DNA from: Nitrosomonas sp.
GTDB lineage: Bacteria > Pseudomonadota > Gammaproteobacteria > Burkholderiales > Nitrosomonadaceae
Reading direction: 5' to 3'
DNA: 64,000 nucleotides
Assembly: GCA_016721865.1 (NCBI GenBank)
Contig: JADKHF010000042.1
Span: 62,001-126,000 of the forward strand
Part shown: positions 10,056 to 20,844 of the stretch, piece after piece
How positions within the stretch are numbered: position 1 is the stretch's first letter
How the letters are laid out: each line of letters begins with the position of its first letter
The notes under the pieces: model-generated
The model's input: the letters and a program-made list of their open reading frames with translations, nothing else
Databases searched by the model: none
Told to the model about the DNA's origin: nothing
Translations under genes and position numbers: made by a program

Positions 10056-11435
10056 CTAACATTCGGTAATACTTACCGCCAAGCCGCCGAGCGATGTTTC
10101 CTTGTATTTTACCGACATTTCCAATCCGGTTTGTTTCATCGCGGCAATGCAATTGTCGAGCGACATGAAATGTTGACCATCGCCACGGATTGCCAGTGAT
10201 GCGGCAGTATAAGCTTTGATGGCGCCAAATCCGTTGCGTTCAATACACGGCACCTGCACCAGACTGCCTACCGGATCACACGTCATGCCCAAATGATGCT
10301 CCAGTGCGATTTCTGCAGCGTTCTCAATTTGTTCGGTTGTGCCGCCTTTAATCGCACATAAGCCTGCAGCGGCCATGGCTGAAGCAGAGCCTACTTCGCC
10401 CTGACAACCGACTTCAGCGCCGGAAATTGAACTGTTATGTTTGATCAGTCCGCCGATTGCACCGGCTACCAGCAAGAAATCACGTACTTGTTCAAGCGTT
10501 GCATCCTCATGTTTTACCGCATAATAAATAACTGCCGGTATGACACCTGCTGCACCGTTGGTTGGTGCCGTAACCACCATATGACCCGCTGCATTTTCTT
10601 CATTCACCGCCATGGCATAAGCGCACAACCAGTCATTTAAATTAGCTTTTTGCGGATTATCCTGCAACTGTTTATACAAAGAGTGAGCGCGCCGCTTAAT
10701 GTTAAGCCCGCCAGGTAACCGGCCTTAAGCCAAGAGACCATTTTCCAGACAAGTACGCATCGCATTCCAAATTGCATCCAGTCCGCTATTCAATTTTGCT
10801 TCGCTGATGCGCTCAAGTTCATTCCCGCGCTTCATAGCGGCAATCGTTAAACCACTGTCGGCTGACATTTTCATCATCTGATTGGCTGAGTCAAAAGGAA
10901 AGCCACAGGAACTCGTCGCCTCCATTTTAATTGGCGCAACAATTTGGCCAATTTCAGATAATGTGGTAATGAAACCACCGCCAATTGAAAAGTAAGTTTC
11001 AGACAATAGAGTCTTGCCGGTTTCATCCAGTAACTGAAAAATCATACCATTCGGATGTTCCGGAAGCGGTTCTCCGCGATCGAAGATAATATCCTCAGGC
11101 GGATTAAAGTGGACCGATGTCGATTTGTTGATGCGGATGGTGTTTTGCTGCCAAAGCGTTTGAACCAATTCATTCACATTCAGTTTCGCCAATCCTTGCG
11201 GTGTATATTCGTGCATGCCCAGGGTCACCGCACGATCGGTGGCGTGACCTTTGCCGGTGAATGCTAATGACCCACGTAAGGTACAGCGAACCTGCAGGAA
11301 GGACGGTACGGGATGGCTGGAAATAAAAGCCACGATACGATCACGAAAATCCTTGGCCGCTACCATGGGCCCCATAGTATGCGAGCTGGATGGGCCAATA
11401 CCTATTTTGAAAAGATCGAGAACGCTAATAAACAT
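10056..11435 (-). CDS. sdaA: L-serine dehydratase (iron-sulfur type) with an internal ochre codon
   Basis: Converts L-serine to pyruvate and ammonia with a 4Fe-4S cluster. The beta domain comes first ([20 protein letters not shown], with the characteristic [10 protein letters not shown]). The alpha domain has [20 protein letters not shown] and the cluster cysteines in GCQGEVGSA and [14 protein letters not shown]. Both parts lie in the same frame, separated only by one TAA (10727-10725) in [20 protein letters not shown]. Relatives have Glu at this spot, so GAA to TAA is likely. Ignoring that stop, the length is 459 residues, as expected. It is convergent with the DUF3422 gene, whose stop is 7 nt away. 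Either a nonsense mutation or a base error. Confidence 0.85.
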
Positions 11436-11867
11436 TAAATTGCCTGTGAAAATTCGAGATTCTTGGAAAATCAGGGTGATGTTTTGTGGAATATGCGCGC
11501 TGAAAATTGTAGCGCAGCTAGTATGCTATATGTCTTGCGCTGACTCAACAAATTTTTTTGAATATCAAAAGGTAGTGGTTTTGTTGTGTATAAAACCACA
11601 TAAAGAAGTAAAAATATTATGAACTAATATATATAGGAAGGTAATTGTTATATTTATTGGAACTATATGGTTATAATATGTTTTGTATGTTTCATGTAAA
11701 GTATTGTTAATAGGTTATTGTATTTAAACTTAAATAAGTTTCCATATGTTACTCCACTCGAACACCTATCCTCATTATTCCGGATCACTGTTTTGTTTCT
11801 AAGCCATTTCTATGGCTCGTGATTTTATATGATGAGCAGATTTTCCTAACAGCATTACCGGAAATTT
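11436..11867. other. AT-rich divergent intergenic region
   Basis: The segment between sdaA and the GGDEF-EAL gene is strongly AT-rich, especially 11610-11750. It contains a short AGCCAT/ATGGCT hairpin near 11800. I see no gene, riboswitch or clear promoter consensus. Confidence 0.5.
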
Positions 11868-14800
11868 ATGGAGCGTATCATGACGAATAAGAACGTCGGA
11901 TTAATCAAGATTCCATTCCTGGCTAAGGATGGGCAAATCATCGTTGTGAAAGGTAATGCGAATCTTCAGTCGATAAACAATGAACCTTCAGTTGTACATG
12001 GCGTATTCCGCAGCAGTTCAGAATGCGAAACAGCAGAAGCAAAAGTTGTAGCACTCAAGGAAAATCTCGAACATGCGATGACGAAACGCATCGCTGAATT
12101 ACAAGCAAGTGAAAGGCGTTTTCAAAATCTTGTCGCCAGTATCCCTGGTGCTGTGTATGAGTTCTGTGTTGATGCTGCCGGTCATCGCTCACTTCCTTTC
12201 GTGAGTGAGGGCATTGTTGATTTATTTGGATGTTCAGCAGCAGAATGCATGGCGGATGTTGAAATTTTGTTTCAACTGATACCTGACCATGCTGTGCCGG
12301 GCATGGAAGCATCCATTCGTGATTCAATGGAGGAATTGACACCGTGGTTTCATGAGTTTCCTGTGCAAACTTTCATGCGTGAAAAGTGGATACGCGGTCA
12401 CGCGATACCGCAGCGAGAGGCGGATGGCAGTACGTGGTGGTGCGGTGTGTTTGTTGACGTTACCCGAAAAAAACAGATGGAAATAGCGCTGCGCAATAAT
12501 GAGCAGCTTTTCCGCAGCTTGACTGAAGCAGCGCCGGTTGGTATTTTTCGTACCGATCCAGCGGGCAGTTGTCTGTATGTGAATGATCGTTGGTGCGGTA
12601 TAACCGGTATGGATGCTGCAGCGGCTGCTGGTGATGGATGGATTGGCGCCATTCATCCGGATGACCGGGAGAAGGTGATTGATGCATGGAATGCGGCGGT
12701 GAAGCATCAACAACCGTTCAGGTGCGAGTATCGCTTCCAAACTGAAGAGAAAATTATTACCTGGATTCTGGGACTTGCACAAGCAGAAAGAAATCAGAAT
12801 GGCGATGTGCTGGGCTATGTCGGGACGATTACCAACATCACCGACCAAAAAATGAAAGAAGCAGAACTGGCGGAATCGTGCAACCTTCTGAAAACTATTG
12901 TGGATACAGTGCCAGCAGGTATATTCTGGAAAGATAAAGAATCACGTTATTTGGGCTGTAATCCCCTTTTTGCTAAAGATGCAGGAATGCAATCGCCTCA
13001 GGAAATTATCGGCAAAGTTGACTACGATTTAAGTTGGACAAAGGCGCAAGCTGATCACTATCGTAATGATGACCGGCAAGTGATCGATTCAGGAAACCCG
13101 AAACTCTACTACGAAGAGCCACTGAATAATTCTGTCGGAGAAACTATCTGGATAGCTACTTCGAAAGTACCGCTGCTTAGCACAAATCATGAAATCATAG
13201 GGATACTTGGTATCTATCAGGATATTACTGAACAAAAGCAAGCGCATGATTCCATGCGTCTTGCGGCTGCCATCTATCAATCGAGTAGTGAAGCCATCAT
13301 GGTAATGGATGAAAACAACCTGATTATACAAATTAATCCGGCTTTTACTCGCATGACTGGCTACAAGATGGCGGATGTTATTGGTAAGGACTCGACGATG
13401 CTTCGATCAGGATTGCATGATGAAGCTTTTATCAGAACATGGGAGCAGGCTTTTAAACGAAGGCTATTGGCAGGAGAAATCTGGGATCTGCGCAAGGACG
13501 GTATTGTCCACGTCAAATGGCTCAGTATTAATGTCATTCGTCATCCGGATGGCCGTGTTCACTGCTACGTTGCGCAGTTTTCGGATATCACCGAGAAGAA
13601 TAAAAAAGACGAAATAATCTTGTCGCAGGCTAACTATGATCAGTTAACCGGCCTGCCCAACCGTAATTTGTTCAAGAATCGTTTAGAACTCGAGATCAAG
13701 AAATCGTACTGCAATGAATCGACGCTCACATTGCTGCTCCTGGATTTGGATCATTTTAAAGATATCAATGATACATTGGGTCATGACAAAGGTGATGACT
13801 TGCTGCGAGAGGTCGCTTTGCGCCTCAGATTCTGCATAGACCAAGCGGATACTGTCGCACGTCTGGGAGGAGATGAATTTGCAGTTATTATAACGAACTC
13901 CGCTGCCAATCATCTGCATGTTGAAATGCTTTCCCGGCAGATTATTCAGGAAATGAATAAACCATTTAAATTTAGTCACGGTCAGATTAATCATTATATT
14001 TCCACCAGTATCGGTATTGCTTCCTATCCCCAGGATGGAATTGACATGAAAGGCCTGATGAAGCATGCAGACCAGGCGATGTATGCTGCAAAACTGCAAG
14101 GCCGTAACCGTTTCTGTTACTTTACGCCTTCCATGCAACAGGAAGCGCATGAAAAAATGCTGCTAACGCATGATCTCAGGCAGGCAATCGAAAAAAATGA
14201 ACTGCATATTTATTTTCAGCCGATCCTGGAGTTATCCAGTGGATGTATTATAAAGGCGGAAGCGTTGTTGCGCTGGAAACACCCGCTGCGCGGCATGATT
14301 AGTCCAGCTACCTTTATACCATTAGCCGAGAAAAGTGGCTTAATCGTCGAAATCGGAGAGATGGTATTTAAACGATCGATTGCCCTGATTGATCAGTGGC
14401 GCCGAGAGTATGGCTACATGATTCAAATCAGTGTAAATGTATCCCCTGTTCAGTTTAAATATATGAATGATTGCCACTGGATCGATCAATTGAGGCAAAT
14501 GGGGTTGCCTGGAAATTGTATTAACATGGAAATTACCGAAGGTTTATTGTTAAAAGACTCTTCTGTTGTACAAGAGCACCTTCTGGAGTTTCGTAACAAT
14601 GGAATAGAGGTTTCCATTGATGATTTCGGTACTGGTTTTTCTTCGCTTTCTTACTTGAAGAAGTTTGATATTGATTATCTCAAGATAGATCGTTCTTTTA
14701 TTAATCAGTTGATAGACAATGCAACAGATCGGGCACTGGTAGAAGCCATTATTGTAATGGCGCATAAACTGGATATCAAAACCATAGCCGAGGGCGTTGA

Positions 14801-14933
14801 AACCAAAGAACAAGAAGATTTGCTGGTTTATTTTGGCTGTGATTATGTGCAGGGCTTTCTTTATTCGACTCCGATTGCGCAGCAGGCATTTGAACAGTTG
14901 CTTGCAGAGCAGAAGAATCAGATCAAGGCATAA
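11868..14933 (+). CDS. PAS-PAS-PAS-PAS-GGDEF-EAL c-di-GMP signalling protein
   Basis: Likely a bifunctional c-di-GMP cyclase/phosphodiesterase. After a short N-terminal region there are four PAS modules (roughly residues 75-205, 210-330, 335-460 and 465-590), with PAC-type ends such as VGTITNITDQK and LGIYQDITEQK. The GGDEF domain has RLGGDEFAVI near residue 665. The EAL domain has KAEALLRW near residue 797, DDFGTGFSSLSYL, DYLKIDRSFI and IAEGVE, so both catalytic motifs look intact. No membrane helix is visible, so sensing is probably cytoplasmic. An alternative ATG at 11880 has GGAG at better spacing than the one at 11868, so the first four residues may not be translated. Confidence 0.92.
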   Translation: MERIMTNKNVGLIKIPFLAKDGQIIVVKGNANLQSINNEPSVVHGVFRSSSECETAEAKVVALKENLEHAMTKRIAELQASERRFQNLVASIPGAVYEFCVDAAGHRSLPFVSEGIVDLFGCSAAECMADVEILFQLIPDHAVPGMEASIRDSMEELTPWFHEFPVQTFMREKWIRGHAIPQREADGSTWWCGVFVDVTRKKQMEIALRNNEQLFRSLTEAAPVGIFRTDPAGSCLYVNDRWCGITGMDAAAAAGDGWIGAIHPDDREKVIDAWNAAVKHQQPFRCEYRFQTEEKIITWILGLAQAERNQNGDVLGYVGTITNITDQKMKEAELAESCNLLKTIVDTVPAGIFWKDKESRYLGCNPLFAKDAGMQSPQEIIGKVDYDLSWTKAQADHYRNDDRQVIDSGNPKLYYEEPLNNSVGETIWIATSKVPLLSTNHEIIGILGIYQDITEQKQAHDSMRLAAAIYQSSSEAIMVMDENNLIIQINPAFTRMTGYKMADVIGKDSTMLRSGLHDEAFIRTWEQAFKRRLLAGEIWDLRKDGIVHVKWLSINVIRHPDGRVHCYVAQFSDITEKNKKDEIILSQANYDQLTGLPNRNLFKNRLELEIKKSYCNESTLTLLLLDLDHFKDINDTLGHDKGDDLLREVALRLRFCIDQADTVARLGGDEFAVIITNSAANHLHVEMLSRQIIQEMNKPFKFSHGQINHYISTSIGIASYPQDGIDMKGLMKHADQAMYAAKLQGRNRFCYFTPSMQQEAHEKMLLTHDLRQAIEKNELHIYFQPILELSSGCIIKAEALLRWKHPLRGMISPATFIPLAEKSGLIVEIGEMVFKRSIALIDQWRREYGYMIQISVNVSPVQFKYMNDCHWIDQLRQMGLPGNCINMEITEGLLLKDSSVVQEHLLEFRNNGIEVSIDDFGTGFSSLSYLKKFDIDYLKIDRSFINQLIDNATDRALVEAIIVMAHKLDIKTIAEGVETKEQEDLLVYFGCDYVQGFLYSTPIAQQAFEQLLAEQKNQIKA

Positions 14934-14968
14934 GGCAAACTGCCATTGGTCCTGATCGCTCTAATTCC

Positions 14969-15636
14969 TTACTGTGGAATAAATGTTTTCAGCAAAATTG
15001 TATTTTCCTGTAACTGACTCAGGCCGCGTTCCTGAAAGCGAAAATTTTGTTCGAGTACATCTCGCTGTGTCAATAACGTGATTCCGGCGTGCGACTGATA
15101 GAGCGAAGTAACTTCATCCATTGAAACTGAAAACGGCGGACCGGACATTTCATGCTGGGGGTAATCGAGTGTGAGGAGCAGGATTTGTGTTGCGGGCGGA
15201 AGAATATGCAGCAGATGGCGCGTATAGCGTTTACGCATTTCCGGCGGTAATGCGATCAATGCCGCGCGGTCGTATACAGCAGTAACTTTTGCTACATCAT
15301 TTTTATCCAAATCAAAAAAATCACCGCACAAAATGTGTAAATCATTTGTTTCCATATGGGTAAATTGATCATGTACACTGCATTGGGGTGTCATGCCGTT
15401 CTCTGTAAAAAACGCCTGTGCCGCAATCCCGCTTAATTCGACACCCAGAACTGTATGTCCTTGTTGGTACAGCCAAAGCATATCGCGGCTTTTGCCGCAC
15501 AACGGCACACAAACACCACGCTGCCAGGAGCGAGTTGCAACTCCTGCCAGTATTCATGCAAATAGGGGTTAATTTCATTCTGATGAAATCCGATATCTTT
15601 CCGCTTCCACCGGTCCAGCCAGTATTTTTCCTGCAT
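14969..15636 (-). CDS. tpm: Thiopurine S-methyltransferase family (TPMT/TehB-like), frameshifted
   Basis: SAM-dependent methyltransferase; in bacteria this family methylates thiopurines and also selenium and tellurium oxyanion derivatives. The start reads MQEKYWLDRWKRKDIGFHQ, the typical TPMT opening, and continues to ELQLAPGSVVFV. The frame then changes and the family resumes at PLCGKSRDMLWLYQQGHTVL, the SAM-binding motif. GTTTGTGTGCCG near 15505-15512 has two bases too many compared with the expected GTTTGTGCCG. The whole product would be about 222 residues, the normal size. It follows the carboxylase gene in the same direction after a 106-nt gap but has no evident role in guanidine use. 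Confidence 0.85.
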
Positions 15637-15742
15637 TATGAATTAGCTGGCTGTCGCAGGTAGTTTTGCAATCCACCAGAATAACTGATGTTGCTTTGTA
15701 GCGGAGATGCATTGTCGCCAAGCGGGGAAAATTTTACCATCA

Positions 15743-18700
15743 TCAATTTTCTTCCTGAATGACGAAAAGTATCTGTCCGGCAGCTACGTATCCGCCTTGT
15801 TTGCAGAATATTTGCAGCACGGTGCCAGTGACCGGCGCGTCTACCGAGAATTCCATTTTCATGGATTCGATCATGATGACCGGATTGCCCGCATCCACAT
15901 GGCCGCCTTCTTTGATCAGCAGCTTCCAGACGGTGCCTGTTACCTGTGAGCTGATGGCTTGTGCACCTTCTGGCAAATCCAGTTCGCTTTGTGTATCGGC
16001 TTCATCCAGTGTCTTCATTGACATAATGGGATACATTGTTCGCTTCCCAACGTTGACGTTCGGCTTCAAACGCAGCTTGTTGAGTGGCCTTGAATGCGGT
16101 AATGCTGGCAGCATGCTGTTGCAAGAAAGCATGGTATTGTTTCAGGTTCAGAACAGTTTCTTCGGTACGTAGTTTGAAGCGCCCGCTAATGAAATCCTTA
16201 CGCAGCTTGAGCAATTCGCTTTCACTGACCGGATAAAAGCGGATTTGATCAAAGAAACGCAATAACCAGGGCTTGCCTTCCTTGAAATCAGCCGTTTGAC
16301 GATAGCGGTTCCACATGGGGATTGTACGTCCGACAAATTGATAGCCTCCGGGGCCTTCCATACCATACACGCATAAATAGGCGCCTCCAATGCCGACGGC
16401 ATTCTCAGGTGTCCAGGTACGTGCCGGATTGTATTTTGTCGTAACAAGACGGTGACGTGGATCAAGCGGAGTGGCTACCGGCGCACCCAGATAGACATCA
16501 CCCAGTCCCATGACCAAATAGCTGGCCGCAAATACGATATGTTGAACATCCTCGATATGCTCCAATCCATTAATGCGGCGGATAAATTCAATATTGCTGG
16601 GGCACCAAGGGGCATCGTTGCGTACCGACTGCATGTATTTTTCAATGGCCAATCGTGTGGCGGCGTCATCCCAGGATAGAGGCAAGTGGATGATGCGAGA
16701 AGGCACTTCCATATCATCGATAGCAGGCAGCTTGCTTTCCCCTGCAATCAGAAGTTCCAGTAAAGTTTCGCGAGCCAGACGGTTAGAATCAAAATGAATC
16801 TGTAGCGAACGAATACCAGGCGTCAGATCCTGGATGCCAGTCAGCTCGCCGGCTTTGATACGCTGCTGAAGCCAGGTCATCAAAGCGTGCGCGCGGAAGC
16901 GCAAATTCAGATCGAGTACGGGCGGTCCATATTCTATTAACAGATATTTATCGCCGGATTGTCGGTAAGTCACTTGTACCTGCCCTGTGTGCTCGGGAAT
17001 GCGATGCAGAACCGGGCTTCCTGGATTCCCAAAATTCGCGCTGGTAACAGGAATTTGATCAACATGAAGCTGCTGAATAAGCAGATTCTGCTGTTTTTCC
17101 AGTGCAAGTGCATGCGCCAGCGCTATTGGCAGAAAGCGAACACTGTCACCCGGTTTGAGTTGTCCGGTTTTCCACAATTCCGCATGGGCGATGGTGGCCG
17201 GACAAACGAAACCGCCCAAACTGGGTCCGTCAGGGCCCAGGATAATTGGCATATCCCCGGTAAAATCAATGGCGCCAATCGCATAGGCGTTGTCGTGAAT
17301 ATTTGATGGATGCAGTCCGGCTTCGCCGCCATCAGACCGTGCCCATTGCGGTTTAGGGCCAATCAAACGCACGCCCGTGCGACTGGAGTTATGATGAACT
17401 TTCCATTCCGCGGCAAAGAAATGTTCGATATCCGCTTCAGTAAAGAAATCAGGCGCACCATGCGGTCCAATCAAAACGGCAATTTCCCAGCAATTCGTGT
17501 AACGCGGAATCAATTCCTGCGATAAGTGCTGTGAAAGAGGAAGTTGAGAAGGATGTGCGGATTGCGTATGTAATACATCGCCAACGCGCAGCGCGCGCCC
17601 TGCATGTCCGCCAAACTGACCGAGCGTAAAGGTGGATTTGCTGCCCAGGTAATCAGGTACCTGAAAACCCCCTTGCACAGCCAAGTAAACCCGGCTGCCC
17701 GATTGCTTGACTTTGCCAAATTGCAATAGCGCATCGGCCTTGACGAGGTGAGACTGCCATAGGGACAAAGGCTCGCTGTCCAGTAACACATCGATGGGTG
17801 CGCCACAGATTGCGATGATGCTGTCACAATTAAAACGCAGCGTCGGGCCTGCCAGGGTAATTTCCAGTCCAGCTTTTTCTTCGGGGTTGTTTACCAGCCG
17901 GTTAGCAAGACGAAAGGCCAGGCTATCCATCGGTCCGGAAGGCGGAACGCCTACGTTCCAGTAACCAACCCGCCCGGGATAATCCTGTATCGTGGTTTGT
18001 ACGCCTGCATTCAGCACATCGATACTGTGCGGCTGATAATGGAAGCCATTGAGGAATTGCGTATACGGTTGTCCGCTGCGAAACACGGTGCTGTGCAGAA
18101 TTTGTTTGAGATACGCCAGATTGGTTTCGATTCCCTGCAACGATGTGTCATCCAGTACGCTCAGCAGTTTGGCAATCGCTGTGTCACGATCAGGTCCATG
18201 CACAATAATTTTTGCCAGCATCGGATCATAAAATGCGGATACCTCAATGCCGCGCTCGACCCAGGTTTCCACACGTGCTGCAGTAGAAAATTCCGCTGCA
18301 GTCAGTATGCCGCTGGAAGGCTGAAAATCCTTGGCAGGATTTTCAGCATAAACCCGTACCTGAATGGAAGCGCCGCTGGGTTTGATATGGAAAGAATCCA
18401 GAGAAGGCAGATCGCCCGCTGCCTGCCGCACCATCCATTCCACCAGATCGATACCGGTGACTTCCTCAGTTACGCCATGTTCAACCTGCAGGCGCGTGTT
18501 GACCTCAAGAAAATAAAACTGGCCGTTGGCGGCGTCAAAAATATATTCAACGGTACCGGCAGATTGGTAATTGATAGACTGGCCGAGGCGTACCGCAGTG
18601 TCCAGCAATGCCTGGCGCAAATGCGGCGGGAGGTTGGGAGCGGGTGTTTCTTCGATGACTTTCTGGTTGCGCCGTTGCATGGAACAATCTCGTTCGCCCA

Positions 18701-19365
18701 ATGCAACGACCTGTCCTTTGCCGTCACCAAAAATCTGTACCTCAATATGGCGCGCATGGTCGACATATTTTTCCAGGAATAGGCCGGCATCCTTGAAATT
18801 GTTTTGTGCCAGATTCTTGACAGATTCGTAAGCGCCGATCAGTTCATCCTGATTCCAGCACAGGCGCATGCCGATGCCCCCGCCACCAGCAGTGCTTTTC
18901 AACATGACCGGATAGCCAATATGCTTGGCTTGATGACAAGCCGCTTCAAGGTTTTCCAGCAGATCAGTGCCTGGCAGGAGCGGTACGTGATTTTCCATTG
19001 CCAGGGCACGCGCGGTATGTTTTAAACCAAAGGCGCGCATTTGTTGCGGGGTAGGGCCGATAAAACAAATCCCATGCAATACATTGTTCAGCAAAGTCGG
19101 CTTTTTCGCTGAGGAAGCCGTAACCAGGGTGAATGGCTTGCGCGCCCGCTTGCTGTGCAATTTCCAGTATTTTATCTGCGCGCAGATAACTGTCAGCCGC
19201 ACTGCCGCTGCCGATACAGTAAGTTTCATCCGCATCGGTAACATGTCGCGATAAGGCGTCAGCTTCGGTATAAACCGCCACACTTTTTACATTCATGCGG
19301 CGGAGCGTCCGAATAATGCGGCAAGCAATGGCACCGCGATTGGCAATCAAGATTTTCTCGAACAT
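15743..19365 (-). CDS. Biotin-dependent guanidine/urea carboxylase, two frameshifts
   Basis: ATP- and bicarbonate-dependent carboxylation of guanidine (or urea). The order is: biotin carboxylase domain ([23 protein letters not shown]-grasp loop [25 protein letters not shown]), carboxyltransferase regions of KipA type ([19 protein letters not shown]) and KipI type ([19 protein letters not shown]), then a C-terminal biotinyl domain with the biotin lysine in ESMKMEF. Total about 1207 residues, the normal length. The frame breaks near 19072-19076 (before [10 protein letters not shown]) and near 16010-16050 (before the biotinyl domain). The riboswitch and the two DUF1989 partners upstream favour guanidine over urea as substrate; residues in the carboxyltransferase site should be compared to decide. 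No allophanate hydrolase gene follows. Confidence 0.85.
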
Positions 19366-19420
19366 GGCGCTATCCTTTTTCTTGATGAATCATCAGCTGG
19401 GCTCATTATCGATTGATCCC

Positions 19421-20086
19421 TTACTGAGAATCCCAGACCAATAAACGGATCGGTGTCGGGTTATAAGCATTGCACGGATTGTTGAGTTGCGGGCAATTCG
19501 AAATCAATACCAATACATCCATTTCAGCCTGCATTTCTGACATATTTGCCGGGTGCGGAAACACCATCCACGAATTCCAAGCCGCCCGCTTCGGTGACCG
19601 GCACGTTCATAAAAAATTGATGTTGCTGGGTATATCTCGCTTACTCATGCCCAGTTGCTCACACACTGTTGCATGCGCCAGTGCATGCAGGAAGTTGTCA
19701 CGGCAACTGTGCATCGGAAATTTTTCCAGCGCATAGCGCACCGTATTGCTTTCTGCGGCACAGGCGCCCCCCAGCGTGTCGTGGCGCCCGCAGGTATCGG
19801 CTACGATTGTAAGCATGACATTGCCAAGATTGGAGTAGAGCTTGCTGCCAGTGGTTAAATATAGCTTATTTTGGGCGCGTATCGTATCCGTTACGCTATA
19901 GCGTTCCAGCGCATGATTCGCATTGAAGAACAGGGTGTCAACCGCTTGATTGCCTTCCAGATCGACGATGCGAAAAATTTGTCCTTGTTTGACAACCTTG
20001 ACCCAGGGTTCACCAGCCGCACAAATTTCATTAACTACAGCGAGATCAGGATTGAATTTACTTGCTACAAATGATTGCGTGTTCAT
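19421..20086 (-). CDS. DUF1989 'urea carboxylase-associated' protein 2, carboxyguanidine deiminase subunit type
   Basis: Proteins of this pair, long called urea carboxylase-associated, form the heteromeric carboxyguanidine deiminase (CgdAB), which releases ammonia from carboxyguanidine and leaves allophanate. The ATG at 20086 gives [17 protein letters not shown]; the start overlaps the end of the preceding gene. The middle contains [20 protein letters not shown] and [17 protein letters not shown]. The family continues after two frameshifts: one in the T-run before [14 protein letters not shown] (about 19607-19615), the other before [20 protein letters not shown] (about 19530). The frame ends at TAA 19421, giving about 221 residues. 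Conserved Cys/His residues expected to bind metal are present. Confidence 0.82.
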
Positions 20087-20810
20087 GCCGCACCTCCACG
20101 GGGGTGATATAACTGATGGGTATTGTATAAACCTCTGACGTTCTCGGCGATTTGCTGGCATGTCGAGACCGTTGTGGCGGGTGTCACAAATGCCGCCAGG
20201 TCAACAGCACCGGGTTGGTAAGTTGTTTTTGTATCCAGCGGATGTGGCGCAGCAGAGAGTATGACTAAGGTATCCATCTCAAAACTTAAATCAACATAAT
20301 CACCCGCTTGACTATTGCCGGCATGAAATGTCAGTTCACCGTGAGCATCAGCAGTGACTTTACTAAAGAAATTAATATTCGACACAATGTCACGCATCCC
20401 TAATCCCCACTTGCCCAATTCGATCAGCATACCGTCCAGGCCGTTACGGAACATTTGGTTGCGATGTTCCTGATAGCGTGCAATGCCATATTTTGCTGTA
20501 TGAGTTTGGCATCGCTCAATCCGCACACAGTATCGTTCCAACCCGCGGTATCGCCGTGATGCAGCAGAAAATGCCCCATGTCGGAATGGCAGGCATGTCC
20601 TTTGGTCAGGCGGAAGGTGTGCTGCGATTTCAGTGTATCCGCCATATTGTAGCGCTCAAGCTTCTCTTCCTGATTAAAGAACAGCACTGCGGCATTGGCG
20701 CCACCATTGACATCGATCAAACGTAACGTTGTGCCGCGACGCATGATGCCAGACCAATGGCATCCCCCCGGAATAGATTGTTTCCAAATCAATATGTTTT
20801 GCTGATCCAT
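20083..20810 (-). CDS. DUF1989 'urea carboxylase-associated' protein 1, carboxyguanidine deiminase subunit type
   Basis: Partner of the following gene in the presumed CgdAB enzyme. It starts MDQQNILIWKQSIPGGCHWS at 20810 and contains GANAAVLFFNQEEKLERYN and SDMGHFLLHHGDT, typical of the family. The frame breaks near 20500-20512. After that come AKYGIARYQEHRNQMFRNG, ELGKWGLGMRDIVSNINFF and a C-terminus ending at 20083. The intact protein would be about 242 residues. Its stop overlaps the next ATG by 4 nt, so the two subunits are probably translationally coupled. The permease stop lies 34 nt upstream. Confidence 0.82.
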
Positions 20811-20844
20811 GATGAATTCCTCGCGTGAGTGGTTTATTGATTAT

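Noticed and set aside
17997..18782. 261-codon plus-strand ORF inside the carboxylase gene
   Set aside because: It is the complement of strongly conserved biotin carboxylase coding sequence.
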